Of a stretch of DNA of 64,000 nucleotides, positions 16,527 to 25,754 are shown piece after piece. The DNA is from Candidatus Flexifilum breve (lineage in GTDB: Bacteria; Chloroflexota; Anaerolineae; Aggregatilineales; Phototrophicaceae). How positions within the stretch are numbered: position 1 is the stretch's first letter; each line of letters opens with the position of its first letter. Position numbers and translations under genes: made by a program. The DNA lies in contig JADKGC010000001.1 in assembly GCA_016717205.1 (NCBI GenBank), forward strand, positions 1,240,001 through 1,304,000, read 5' to 3'. Under the pieces are notes generated by a model. It saw only the letters and a program-made list of their open reading frames with translations, was not told the origin of the DNA and ran no database searches.

Positions 16527-19425
16527 CTACACCTTTTCGCCGACGTAGTGGCGTAAAAACTGCCCCGTGTAACTCTCGTCCACCAGCGCGACCTCTTCCG
16601 GCGTCCCGGTGGCGATCACATAGCCGCCCGCGTCGCCGCCTTCCGGCCCCATGTCGATGATCCAGTCCGACACCTTGATGATGTCAAGGTTGTGCTCGAT
16701 CACCAGCACCGTGTTGCCGTGGTCGACCAGCTTTTGCAGCACGCCGATCAAGCGCTTCACATCGGCGGCGTGCAGCCCCGTCGACGGCTCGTCGAGGATG
16801 TACAGCGTTTGCCCGGTCGCGCGCTTCGACAATTCGCGGCTCAGTTTGATACGCTGCGCCTCGCCGCCGCTCAACGTCGTCGCGGGCTGACCGATGCGGA
16901 TATAGCCGAGACCAACTTCATCCAGCGTGCGCAGCTTCGACGCAATCGCGTTGATGTTGGTGAAGAACTCCACGCCCTCGCTCACCGTCATGTTGAGGAT
17001 GTCGGAGATGCTCTTGCCCTTGTACTTGACCTGCAAGGTCTCACGGTTGTAGCGCGCGCCGTGACACACGTCACACGTCACGTACACGTCCGGCAGGAAC
17101 TGCATCTCGATTTGCAGCACGCCCTGCCCTTCGCACTTCTCGCAGCGTCCACCCTTCACGTTGAAGCTGTAGCGCCCGGCGGTATAACCGCGGATCTTGC
17201 TTTCCGGCAGTTCCGCGAACAGTGTGCGGATCAGGTCGAACATCTTGGTATAGGTCGCTGGGTTGCTACGCGGCGTGCGCCCGATGGGGCTTTGATCGAT
17301 GTTGATGATCTTGTCGATCTGCTCCAGCCCGTCGATGCGCTCGTGCGCGCCCGGTTTCTCGCGGCTGCCGTTGAGTACCTGCGCAATGCGGCGGTACAGC
17401 ACATCCACCATGATGGAGCTTTTGCCGCTGCCGCTCACGCCCGTCACGCAGACCAGCTTACCGAGCGGGAACTCGACATCGACGCCCTTGAGGTTGTTCT
17501 CACGCGCGTTGCGCACCACAATCGATTTGCCGTTGCCGGGACGCCGCTTGGCGGGCACATCAATCGACAGGCGACCAGACAAGTACGCGCCCGTCAGGCT
17601 GTCTTCGACCTGCATGACTTCTTCCGGTGTGCCCGCCGCGATCACATGCCCGCCGTGCTCACCCGCGCCGGGGCCGAGGTCGATCAGGTAGTCGGCGGAG
17701 CGCATGGTTTCTTCGTCGTGCTCGACCACCAGCAGCGTGTTGCCAAGGTCGCGCAGCTCTTTGAGCGTCTCGATCAGCTTGCCGTTATCGCGCTGATGCA
17801 ACCCGATGGACGGCTCGTCCAGCACATAGAGCACGCCCGTCAACCGGCTGCCGATCTGCGTGGCGAGGCGAATGCGCTGCGCTTCACCGCCGCTCAGCGT
17901 GCCTGACGAGCGCGCGAGGCTGAGGTAGCCCAAGCCGACATTGTTCAGGAACTGCACGCGCGCCTCGATCTCGTTGAGGATTTGCACGGCGATCTCCTGC
18001 TCACGGTCGCTGAGCAGCGCAGGCGTGCCATTGCGTCCCCGCAGATCCGTCACCCACGAGACCAACTGCGTCACGGGGAGGCGGCTCACCTGATGGATCG
18101 CCTGCCCTGCGACCGTCACGGCGAGGTACTCCGGGCGCAGACGGTGACCGTTACACGCGCTGCACGGGATCTGCGACATCAGCTCTTCGATCTTCTGGCG
18201 GATGTAGTCGGATTCCGTCTCACGGTAGCGCCGCTGCAGGTTATTGATGATGCCCTCAAACGCGGTGGTGTATTCGCGGTGATCGCCGCTGCTCGACGTG
18301 TAGCGCACGCGGATCTTCTTGCCGCCCGTGCCATACAGGAACAGGTTGCGCTGTTCGTCGGTCAGGTCGCGCCACGCCGTGTTCAGCGGAACGTGGAACT
18401 CATGCGCCACCGAGCGCATGATGTTGCCGCCCCAACTGCCATCTTCCATGTTCCAGCCGTTGCCTTCAATCGCGCCCTCGTTGATCGTCAGGTCGGGGTT
18501 CGGCACGACCAGCGTCGGATCGATCTCCAACCGGAAGCCCAGCCCCTGACATTCGGGGCACGCGCCCTTCGGCGTGTTGAAGCTGAACGAGCGCGGTTCG
18601 ATCTCCGGGATGCTGCCGTGACCATTCACGCACGCCAGATGTTCGCTGTAGAGCGTGTCCAGCGGCGGGTCATAGCTCATGTTGCTCACCGTGATCACGC
18701 CGCCGCCCATTTCCAGCGCCGTCTCGACCGCATCGGTCAGGCGTGTCTCCGCCGAGCGCGCATCCTCCGACTCCGCGTCGTCGTAATGGCGAATCACCAG
18801 ACGGTCGACCACCACTTCGATGTTGTGGATGCCGTAGCGATCCAGCGTGAATTCTTCTTCCAGTTCGCGCACCACCCCGTCGACGCGCACGCGGGCGAAG
18901 CCGCCCTTGCGCACATCTTCGAAGACTTTTTCGTGATTGCCCTTGCGGTTCTTGATTACGGGCGCGAGCACCTGAATGCGCGTGCCATCCGGCATCGCCT
19001 TGATCTCGTCGACGATCTGCTGGGCGCTCTGCGCGACGACTTCTTCACCGCACACCGGACAGTGCGGCACGCCAATGCGGGCGTACAGCAGACGCAAATA
19101 GTCGTAGATCTCCGTCACCGTGCCGACTGTTGAGCGCGGGTTGTGGCTCACGCCCTTCTGGTCGATGGAGACGGCGGGGCTCAGCCCTTCGATCTGGTCG
19201 ACATCCGGCTTTTCCATCTGCCCGAGGAACTGGCGCGTACGCGCTCAGGCTCTCGACGTAGCGCCGCTGACCTTCCGCGAAGATGGTATCAAACGCCAGC
19301 GAGGACTTACCCGACCCTGACAAACCCGTGATCACCACGAGCTGGTTACGCGGAATCTCGACATCGATGTTCTTCAGATTGTGTTCTCGTGCGCCACGCA
19401 CGATGATCTTGTCCTGCTGAGCCAT
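16527..19425 (-). CDS. uvrA: UvrABC excinuclease subunit UvrA, frame interrupted
   Basis: UvrA is the damage-recognition ATPase of nucleotide excision repair. With one correction the product is 966 residues, normal for the family. Both ABC modules are present: GLSGSGKSSLAFDT near residue 32 and GVSGSGKSSIMVD near 640, each with an LSGGEAQRI signature. The zinc-binding CPECQG and CEKCEGQG/CDVCHG motifs are intact. The frame breaks near 19231-19240, where the conserved SAYARQFLGQMEKPD loses two bases from an alternating GC run (GCGCGC read as GCGC). A possible LexA-type box with one mismatch (19450-19461) lies upstream of the start. Confidence 0.95.
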
Positions 19426-19449
19426 TTAGCTTGCCCCAGTGGAAAATGT

Positions 19450-19461
19450 GTACATTCGTTC
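19450..19461. promoter_or_regulatory. Possible LexA-type site upstream of uvrA (one mismatch)
   Basis: GTACATTCGTTC differs by one base from the Gram-positive-type SOS core GAACN4GTTC and lies 25-36 bases before the uvrA ATG. uvrA is SOS-regulated in many bacteria. Low confidence because of the mismatch. Confidence 0.35.
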
Positions 19462-19561
19462 TAACAATTGTAGTCCTGTGGAAGGTGTGTTGCAAACATC
19501 TATTCTACCCTCAATGATTAGAGGGGCATTGGATGTGATGGAGTCAATTGGATGGAAAAGG

Positions 19562-20119
19562 CTACTCCACTTTTGGAAAAATCTCGCGGATCGGCACGCT
19601 GAAACCCGGCAGCACGTCACCGCCCGTCAGCGTGTCGTTGATCGTCAGCAGATGGCGCTCGGTTGGCGTCAGCACTTCGACAAGCTGCTGGCGCGGATAG
19701 ACGATCCACACGAGTTTCGCGCCTTTAGCCAAATACATTTTCCCCTTATCCACCATAAACTTGTCTGACTGTTTTGGGGACTGGATCTCAATCGCCAATT
19801 CCGGCATGTAAGGCGCTGCGCCTTCAGTTGTGGGTGTTCGTCCCTCGCGCAGCACAACGGAGATGTCAGGAATAAACGAGCTGTCGGGATCATTGGGCAG
19901 TTCGTAACGTGCTTCAGGGAAAACCCAGGCAATCGGGTGGTCTTGAAGATAGGCATGGAGAGCGATAATCAAGTGGTAGACGATCAAGGCGTGCATCTGC
20001 GTGGGCATTTTCTCGATGATCTCCCCGTTGATCAATTCCAGCGGACGATCGGTCTTTTCCGCTTGCTCGATGATGCGCTGAAATTCTTCGACGGTCACGC
20101 GTTCTCTTGGCGCTACCAT
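19562..20119 (-). CDS. Uma2 family endonuclease (DUF820)
   Basis: This is the second Uma2/DUF820 protein of the window, 185 residues from the chosen ATG (an ATG six codons upstream, 20137, is also possible). Family landmarks are RPLELINGEIIEKMPTQMHAL, SSFIPDISVVL (conserved PD), ELAIEIQSPKQSDKFMVDK (E-x-x-SP) and AKLVWIVYPRQQLVEVL. It is distant from the copy at 1.8 kb. The family has a restriction-endonuclease-like fold; function in the cell is unknown. A family B palindrome lies just upstream. Confidence 0.85.
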   Translation of the reverse strand: MVAPRERVTVEEFQRIIEQAEKTDRPLELINGEIIEKMPTQMHALIVYHLIIALHAYLQDHPIAWVFPEARYELPNDPDSSFIPDISVVLREGRTPTTEGAAPYMPELAIEIQSPKQSDKFMVDKGKMYLAKGAKLVWIVYPRQQLVEVLTPTERHLLTINDTLTGGDVLPGFSVPIREIFPKVE

Positions 20120-20171
20120 TCGTTCGTTCCTGTCCACTTGCCGACAACCCTATTATACGTGGAAACAAAAA

Positions 20172-20191
20172 GGACGAGGCATGCCTCGTCC
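20172..20191. repeat. Family B palindrome
   Basis: GGACGAGGCATGCCTCGTCC is a perfect 20-base palindrome followed by CTAC. Identical cores occur at 51653-51672 and a one-base variant at 24842-24861. Confidence 0.85.
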
Positions 20192-20221
20192 CTACTCAGT
20201 CCTTGAACCTCAGTCCTGTCT

Positions 20222-21664
20222 TTAGCTCGCGGGTGTCGGCGTCGCCTCGACCGGGGCGGCTTGCGCGTTGGGATCGGGCGTCTGCGGGATCGGCGTCGGC
20301 CACGGCGTATTGGTCGGCGTCAGGGCGATGATCGTCGCCGTCGCTTCAATGTTCGGCGTCTCCGTGCTGATCGTGACGTAGTTCATCCAGCGCGTGACCA
20401 TCACCCACGTCCGACCGGGGCGCATCATGATCGGCGTGTTGTCGCCAAACATGACTTCCAGCGCGGTGCCGGGTTCGCGGTCGCGCCGCCGCCAATAGCC
20501 TTCCCAGTACTGACCATCGCGCAGCAAATACGCGCGTCCGGTATCCCACAAATTGATTTGCTGCGACGCCGAACGGCTCTCCGACTCAAATAGGTCGGGG
20601 CGTTCTTCATGCGGCACTTCGATCACGATGACATTATCCGCCCACAACTGCTCACCGTCCGCGGCGTCAAAGTGCGGCGCATTGTCAGTGTAGCGGACAT
20701 ACGTGTTGGTCTCTTCGCGATACTGCCAGCGCACATCGATTTGCCCGTAGTACTCGACATGCAAGTCGTTCGCGGGTTCGCCGCCGGGACTGGGCGTCTC
20801 GCTGAACGCGAAACCACGCGCGCGGTAGCCCGTATTCACGCCACGGCGCGTCGCGCGATCCCACAGCACATTCGTATCGAGATACAGCGTGTGCTCAAAC
20901 GGCAGGTCACCATTGGGGAAGCGGCAGAAACCCGCCTCTTCGCAGTTATCGCCAATCGACGGCGAGATAATTTGCAGTGACCAATCCTGATGCAGCAGCA
21001 GATTCTGTACCGGTTCGCTCGCGCCGGAATAGGCGAACAGCGCCTCGTACATCGGCACGAGTTCCATATCCATCAGGCGACCGCTGCGCACGGGGCCGAC
21101 ATGATCAGGCGCGTTATTGCGGAAAATCGCCGCTAAGCGCGTCACGCCGCCTTCGACTTCGTATTCGTAGACGACATCCGCCTGATTAATACCGCTCTGC
21201 GGGCGCACAATCGGCGGGTAGTTGCTGATTTTGACGATCAGATTGCGGCGGTTACGCGCCTCTTCATTCGGGTATGGCAAGCCCGTCAGCGGACTCACGC
21301 CTTCCGGGTACGACACCGGCCCAACCGGCGTCGGCGTGGGCGTGAAGGTCGGCGTATCCGTCGGGGTGTTGGACGGCGTGAACGTTGGCGTGAACGTCGC
21401 TGTGGGCGTCAGGGTTGGCGTGGGAGTCAGCGTAAACGTCGGCGTGTTGGACGGCGTGAGCGTTTCGGTCGGCGTCGCCGTGGGGCCAGACGGGGTGTTC
21501 GTCGCGAAGGAGATGGCGGTTGGCGATGGGGTGTTCGTCCCCGGCAGCGGATCCTGATACGCGTCAATGTCCTGAGGCGCGGACGCGCTCACGGAAAACG
21601 CCGCGACCACCAGCGTGATGACCGTGACCGCCATGACGAGCGAAAAACGTCTTGTCCGGTGCAT
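20222..21664 (-). CDS. Secreted DUF3048 domain protein with Thr/Pro-rich linker
   Basis: This encodes 480 residues. A signal peptide (MHRTRRFSLVMAVTVITLVVAAFSVSASA) is followed by a linker of about 85 residues made of degenerate TPT/TNTP repeats. The DUF3048 domain then runs from SPLTGLPYPNEEARNRRNLIVKISN through NQADVVYEYEVEGGVTRLAAIF and DHVGPVRSGR to a C-terminal domain (FGDNTPIMMRPGRTWVMV), with another TPT tail. DUF3048 (YerB-type) proteins are cell-surface lipoproteins or secreted proteins of unknown activity. The start is set by the signal peptide. Thr-Pro linkers of this type are typical of Anaerolineae surface proteins. Confidence 0.9.
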   Translation of the reverse strand: MHRTRRFSLVMAVTVITLVVAAFSVSASAPQDIDAYQDPLPGTNTPSPTAISFATNTPSGPTATPTETLTPSNTPTFTLTPTPTLTPTATFTPTFTPSNTPTDTPTFTPTPTPVGPVSYPEGVSPLTGLPYPNEEARNRRNLIVKISNYPPIVRPQSGINQADVVYEYEVEGGVTRLAAIFRNNAPDHVGPVRSGRLMDMELVPMYEALFAYSGASEPVQNLLLHQDWSLQIISPSIGDNCEEAGFCRFPNGDLPFEHTLYLDTNVLWDRATRRGVNTGYRARGFAFSETPSPGGEPANDLHVEYYGQIDVRWQYREETNTYVRYTDNAPHFDAADGEQLWADNVIVIEVPHEERPDLFESESRSASQQINLWDTGRAYLLRDGQYWEGYWRRRDREPGTALEVMFGDNTPIMMRPGRTWVMVTRWMNYVTISTETPNIEATATIIALTPTNTPWPTPIPQTPDPNAQAAPVEATPTPAS

Positions 21665-22005
21665 ACGATTCCTTACGATCCAATGAACAAAAAGTGCCCG
21701 TTTGGGCAGCGGGGAGAAGTATACGCCGCGCGTTTGGGCTTGCACAGGGGATTTTGGTCAGCGTTGAGAAGGCGTAGGGCGAACTAAGGTGTGAAACAAA
21801 GAGGACGAAGCATGAGGTCATTTCAGAAGCGACCTATTATCTAACCTCACCCCTAAATCCCCTCTCCCAGGGGCGAGGGGACTTAAGCGCTTTGACTCCC
21901 CTCTCCTCTTTTCGGAGAGGGGTCGGGGGTGAGGTTAGCTCTTTTCACCAAATTTGAACGAGGCTCAGCGCCTCGTCCTGATTTGGTGACTATGTTGAGC
22001 CTACT
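21665..22005. other. Intergenic region between gcvPB and the DUF3048 gene
   Basis: This region contains the DUF3048 leader, the long family A repeat and a partial family B palindrome right after the gcvPB stop. No gene was seen. Confidence 0.6.
21841..21938. repeat. Family A repeat, long form with terminal inverted repeats
   Basis: CTAACCTCACCCC (21841-21853) and GGGGTGAGGTTAG (21926-21938) are perfect inverted ends. Inside are CCCCTCTCCCAGGGGCGAGGGG and CCCCTCTCC/GGAGAGGGG hairpins. An ACGAGG...CCTCGT palindrome of family B adjoins it at 21959-21977. Confidence 0.85.
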
Positions 22006-23481
22006 TTACCGCGCTGGCTCCACGTCCCATTCGGGGACGGGACGGCAGCACAGCACGAGCTGCTTGGCGGCGCGCACTTCGTCTACGCGCCCCACGGGCG
22101 TGACGTGCGGCGCATCGTGCAGCAGTTCGGGCTGCGTCTTGGCTTCCTGCGCGATGGTCTTCATCACGTCGATGAACTCGTCGAGCGTCGCCTTATCTTC
22201 CGTTTCGGTCGGCTCGATCAGCAGGGCTTCCGGCACGATCAACGGGAAGTAGTTGGTCGGCGGGTGGATGCCGTAGTCCATCAGGCGCTTGGAGATGTCG
22301 AGCGCGTGCACATCTGGCGCTTCTTTGAAGTGCCCTTCCATGACGAACTCATGCGCGCAAATGCGGTCATACGGCATCGGGTACACGCCGCGCAGGTTGG
22401 CGCGCACATAGTTCGCGTTGAGCACGGCATGCCGGGACACTTCTTTGAGCTGATCGCCATACGTCGCGATGTAGGCGTAGGCGCGCACATGCATGCCAAA
22501 ATTGCCGTGGAACGCCTTCAGACGGCCGATCGACTTGGGCGGCATGACCAGCCCGTAGAGCGGCGCTTCTTCGTCCGCGGTCGGCGCTTCGGTGATTTCG
22601 ACGACGGGGCCGGGGCGGAAATCCTTCAGCTTGGTGTTGACCGCCACGGCGCCACAGCCGGGGCCGCCGCCGCCGTGCGGCGTGGAGAACGTCTTGTGCA
22701 GGTTGTAGTGCATCACGTCGAAGCCGAGCTCGCCCGGCTTGACAATGCCGAGCAGCGAATTCATGTTCGCGCCGTCCATATACATCAGACCGCCGCAGGC
22801 ATGCACCAGCTTGATGACATCGACGATGTGCGCTTCGAACAGGCCGAGCGTGCTCGGCACGGTGATCATCATGCCCGCGACGGTGTCGTTACAGGCGGCG
22901 CGCAGCGCGTCCAGGCTGACATCGCCATTTTCATCCGAGGGCAGTTCGACCACTTCCAACCCCGCCATACTGACGGTCGCCGGGTTCGTCCCGTGCGCGC
23001 TGTTCGGCACGAGGATCTTGGTGCGCTTGGTATCGCCGCGATCCAGATGATACTTGCGGATCATGAGGATGCCTGCGAGTTCACCCTGCGCGCCCGCAGC
23101 AGGCTGCAAGCTGACCGCGTCAAACCCCGCGATCTCCGCCAGCCATTCCTGCAGCGTGTACATCAACGCCAGCGCCCCCTGGGCCGATTCATCGTCGGTC
23201 AGCGGGTGCAAATGCGCAAACCCGGGCAGGCGCGCGACATCCTCGTTGATCTTCGGGTTGTACTTCATGGTGCATGAGCCGAGGGGATAGAAGCCCTTGT
23301 CGATGCTGTGATTAAGCGAGCTCAGGTTGACGAAGTGGCGCACCACCTGCAGTTCGCTCACTTCGGGCAGGTCGAGTTCATCGCGCAGCAGATCAGCGGG
23401 CAGCGCGCTGGTGGGCACATCGCAGTCGGGCAGCTTGACGCCGACGCGGCCTTTGACGCTGATGTCGTAAATCGTATCCAT
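22006..23481 (-). CDS. gcvPB: Glycine dehydrogenase (decarboxylating) subunit 2
   Basis: This is the catalytic PLP-carrying half of the split P protein, which decarboxylates glycine and passes aminomethyl to the H protein. It has 491 residues, normal for GcvPB. The PLP lysine is K263 in HYNLHKTFSTPHGGGGPG, preceded by DGANMNSLLG. The N-terminal PLGSCTMKYNPK stretch and the C-terminal HEFVMEG/PTNYFPLIVPE segments are complete. The ATG is 2 bases after the gcvPA stop (TAACGATG); an upstream extension would run into gcvPA. It is the last gene of the riboswitch-controlled gcvH-gcvPA-gcvPB operon. Confidence 0.97.
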   Translation of the reverse strand: MDTIYDISVKGRVGVKLPDCDVPTSALPADLLRDELDLPEVSELQVVRHFVNLSSLNHSIDKGFYPLGSCTMKYNPKINEDVARLPGFAHLHPLTDDESAQGALALMYTLQEWLAEIAGFDAVSLQPAAGAQGELAGILMIRKYHLDRGDTKRTKILVPNSAHGTNPATVSMAGLEVVELPSDENGDVSLDALRAACNDTVAGMMITVPSTLGLFEAHIVDVIKLVHACGGLMYMDGANMNSLLGIVKPGELGFDVMHYNLHKTFSTPHGGGGPGCGAVAVNTKLKDFRPGPVVEITEAPTADEEAPLYGLVMPPKSIGRLKAFHGNFGMHVRAYAYIATYGDQLKEVSRHAVLNANYVRANLRGVYPMPYDRICAHEFVMEGHFKEAPDVHALDISKRLMDYGIHPPTNYFPLIVPEALLIEPTETEDKATLDEFIDVMKTIAQEAKTQPELLHDAPHVTPVGRVDEVRAAKQLVLCCRPVPEWDVEPAR

Positions 23482-23483
23482 CG

Positions 23484-24818
23484 TTACTTCACCTCGCCCA
23501 AAATATCGACCAGTACGTCGATCTCGGCCTTCGTATTCATTTCGGTGACGCACACCAGCATGCGGTCATACAGGTACAGGTAGTCGCGTCCCAATTCGTA
23601 CCCGCCGATGATACCTTCGGCGAGCAGCACCTCGTTGATTTCGCGGACCGGGCGCGGGCACTTGACCACAAACTCGTTGAAGAACGGTTTGGACTGGTCA
23701 ACTTCGTAGCCGGGGATCTTCGCGATCTGGGTGGCCGCGTAATGCGCCTTGTGGTAGTTGAGTTCCGCGGCTTTCTTCAGGCCGTGCTTGCCCATCAGCG
23801 ACAGGTAGACGGTCGCCGCCAGTGCCAGCAAGCCCTGATTGGTGCAGATGTTGCTGGTCGCCTTTTCCCGACGGATGTCCTGTTCGCGCGGGCGCAGCGT
23901 CATGACATAGGCTTTCTTGCCCGTCTTGTCGACCGTTTCGCCGACAATGCGTCCGGCAATGCGGCGCATCTGCGCCAGTTTGGTGGCAAAGAAGCCGACA
24001 TACGGGCCGCCGTAGCTCAACGGAATGCCGAGCGTCTGGCCGTCGCCAACGACGATATCAGCGCCGAGTTCGCCGGGGCTCTTGAGCAGCGCCAGCGCCA
24101 GCGGATTCGCCACAAACACGAGCAGCGCGCCCGCCGCATGAACTTGATCCGCCAGGCCCTTGAAATCCTCGATCTGGCCGAGGAAGTTGGGATACGCAAC
24201 GGCGAATATCGCCGTGTTGTCGTCGATCATGGCGACGAGGTCGCTGAGTTCCGCCGCGCCTTCATCGCCCACAAAGGTGACGTCGTTGCCCTGATGATAG
24301 GTGCGGGCGACCGCGCGATACTGCGGGTTGATGTACGGGCTGAGGATGACTTTGCTCTTCTTGCGGCGGCTGGCTTCCAGTGCCACAGTGACGGCTTCCG
24401 CGAGGCTGGTCGCGCCGTCGTAGTGACTGGCGTTCGCACCGTCCATGCCCGTGAGCTGCGAAATCATCGTCTGGTATTCGAAGATGGCCTGCAGCGTGCC
24501 CTGACTGACTTCGGGCTGATACGGCGTGTAGGCGGTGTAAAACTCACCGCGCAGCAGCATATGATTAACCGCGGCGGGCGTGTAATGATGGTACGCCCCT
24601 GCGCCGCGGAACAGGCTGAAATCGTAGGCGCTGTCATTCGACTCCGCCAGCGATTGCAGCTCCGCGAGGACTTCCATTTCGCTGAGCGCGGGCGGGAGAT
24701 CGAGTTTCGGGAATCGGTAGGCCGCGGGGACTGCTTCGAACAAGTCCTCGATGGTCGGTACGCCGATTGCCGACAGCATTTGCTGACGTTCTACATCGGT
24801 ATGCGGGATATAGCTCAT
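23484..24818 (-). CDS. gcvPA: Glycine dehydrogenase (decarboxylating) subunit 1
   Basis: This is the non-PLP half of the split P protein, 444 residues, forming the heterotetramer with GcvPB. The family start MSYIPHTDVERQQMLSAIG and landmarks YTPYQPEVSQGTLQAIFEYQ, DGANASHYDGATSLAEA and SYGGPYVGFFATK are present. The ATG has GAGG upstream; 41 further open codons upstream are not conserved. The gene is 315 bases from gcvH, and the spacer holds two family A repeats whose hairpins could lower expression of the P subunits relative to H. Confidence 0.96.
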   Translation of the reverse strand: MSYIPHTDVERQQMLSAIGVPTIEDLFEAVPAAYRFPKLDLPPALSEMEVLAELQSLAESNDSAYDFSLFRGAGAYHHYTPAAVNHMLLRGEFYTAYTPYQPEVSQGTLQAIFEYQTMISQLTGMDGANASHYDGATSLAEAVTVALEASRRKKSKVILSPYINPQYRAVARTYHQGNDVTFVGDEGAAELSDLVAMIDDNTAIFAVAYPNFLGQIEDFKGLADQVHAAGALLVFVANPLALALLKSPGELGADIVVGDGQTLGIPLSYGGPYVGFFATKLAQMRRIAGRIVGETVDKTGKKAYVMTLRPREQDIRREKATSNICTNQGLLALAATVYLSLMGKHGLKKAAELNYHKAHYAATQIAKIPGYEVDQSKPFFNEFVVKCPRPVREINEVLLAEGIIGGYELGRDYLYLYDRMLVCVTEMNTKAEIDVLVDILGEVK

Positions 24819-24841
24819 GGATGCCTCTACAACTATCTTGA

Positions 24842-24861
24842 GGACGAGGCGTGCCTCGTCC
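24842..24861. repeat. Family B palindrome
   Basis: GGACGAGGCGTGCCTCGTCC is one base different from the copies at 20172 and 51653. It is followed at 24885 by a half copy GTAGGGACGCGAT. Confidence 0.8.
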
Positions 24862-24909
24862 CGGCAGTCGGAATTCGTTCGTAGGGACGCGATGAAGAGG
24901 GTGTCTAAT

Positions 24910-25027
24910 CCCCTCAACCCCCAACCCCTTCTCCCACGCAAGCGGGGAGAAGGGGAGAAAAATCATTTTTGTCCCTCTCCCCGTTTACGTGGGAGAGGGA
25001 CGGCTTGCGCAGCAAGCAGGGTGAGGG
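24910..25027. repeat. Family A repeat, compound copy
   Basis: Two hairpins, CCTTCTCCCACGC/GGGGAGAAGG and CCCTCTCCCCG/TGGGAGAGGG, are followed by the tail CAGGGTGAGGG. The copy sits between gcvH and gcvPA. Confidence 0.8.
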
Positions 25028-25072
25028 TAGCGCAAACGCTTTTTACATACCCTTTGAACCGCGTCCGCTGGG

Positions 25073-25109
25073 TAACCTCACCCCAACCCCTCTCCTAGAG
25101 GAGAGGGGC
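25073..25109. repeat. Family A repeat
   Basis: AACCTCACCCCAA leads into a CCCCTCTCC/GGAGAGGGG hairpin around TAGA. It ends 25 bases before the gcvH stop codon on the plus strand, that is just downstream of gcvH. Confidence 0.8.
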
Positions 25110-25133
25110 GCGGTATGCTCAGATTAACTGGCT

Positions 25134-25526
25134 TTACGCGCGCGCGTCGACATGCGCGGTATAGGCGGCGGCGTCCAGCAGATCCGGATTATCCACCGAC
25201 CCCGTTAGCTTGAGCTTGACGATCCAGCCATTGCCATACGGGTCGCTGTTGATGGTTTCCGGGCTCTTGCGCAGCAGGTCGTTCACTTCGGTGATCACGC
25301 CTTCCACGGGGCTGAACAGGTCCGAAGCCGCCTTGACCGATTCGACGACGCCGAAGGTGCCGCCTTTGGGCAGGTTCGTGCCGACTTCGGGGAGATCAAC
25401 GAAGACGATGTCGTTCAACTGGTCTTGCGCGAAATCGGAAATGCCGAGCGTAGCCGTATCACCCTCGATGCGAATCCATTCATCACTTTTCAAGTACTTC
25501 AGGTCGGACGGAATGTTGAAAGCCAT
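25134..25526 (-). CDS. gcvH: Glycine cleavage system H protein
   Basis: GcvH is the lipoyl carrier that shuttles the aminomethyl group between P and T proteins. It has 130 residues, normal for the family. The lipoylation site is K65 in GVVESVKAASDLFSPV, with IGISDFAQDQLNDIVFVDLPEVG before it and GNGWIVKLKL after it. It is the first gene of the operon. The transcript starts at a promoter within the upstream gene's end, passes a glycine riboswitch and a terminator, and reaches the ATG about 16 bases after the terminator T run. A GGAGA site lies just before the ATG. Confidence 0.97.
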   Translation of the reverse strand: MAFNIPSDLKYLKSDEWIRIEGDTATLGISDFAQDQLNDIVFVDLPEVGTNLPKGGTFGVVESVKAASDLFSPVEGVITEVNDLLRKSPETINSDPYGNGWIVKLKLTGSVDNPDLLDAAAYTAHVDARA

Positions 25527-25542
25527 GATCTCTCCTAGAAAT

Positions 25543-25573
25543 AAAAAAGCACACAGGTTAGGGTGCTGTGTGC
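25543..25573 (-). terminator. Expression-platform terminator of the glycine riboswitch
   Basis: GCACACAG (25549-25556) pairs with CTGTGTGC (25566-25573) around a 9-base loop and is followed on the minus strand by six T residues (25543-25548). It begins 5 bases after the aptamer P1 strand, so aptamer folding can control it. Confidence 0.85.
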
Positions 25574-25577
25574 CTCT

Positions 25578-25708
25578 GTCGCGAACGGACTTCAGAGTTC
25601 ATGCGATGGACGCGTCCTGTAGCCTGAGAGTTTCGCCATCCGTCCAGCGTGACGGATGACTTGCACCTTCGGCGTCCCGTCCCATCAAGGGCGGGCGCTC
25701 TCCGCGAC
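25578..25708 (-). ncRNA. Glycine riboswitch (single aptamer visible)
   Basis: On the minus strand the conserved glycine aptamer core is readable in order: GGAGAG, then CGCCGAAGGTGCAAG, then GCGAAACTCTCAGGCTACAGGAC. P1 can form between CGCGAC/GTCGCG at 25703-25708 and 25578-25583. A second complete aptamer is not seen, although remnants such as AACTCTGAAGTCC follow the first. It precedes gcvH and a terminator, so it should turn on glycine cleavage when glycine is abundant. Confidence 0.92.
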
Positions 25709-25725
25709 CATCGTGAATTGATGAA

Positions 25726-25754
25726 ATTCTACAGAACTACACTTGTTTTGGCAA
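25726..25754 (-). promoter_or_regulatory. Promoter of the glycine riboswitch / gcv operon
   Basis: On the minus strand TTGCCA (25749-25754), a 17-base spacer and TAGAAT (25726-25731) precede the aptamer by about 18 bases. The -35 lies inside the last codons of the upstream gene. Confidence 0.7.

Noticed and set aside
21318..21520. GC-rich repeats that could be taken for a CRISPR or tandem array
   Set aside because: They encode the Thr-Pro linker of the DUF3048 protein; unit length follows codons and there are no spacers.
25578..25708. Tandem (two-aptamer) glycine riboswitch
   Set aside because: Only one set of core motifs is readable; the flanking CTCTG-type remnants are too short to call a second aptamer.
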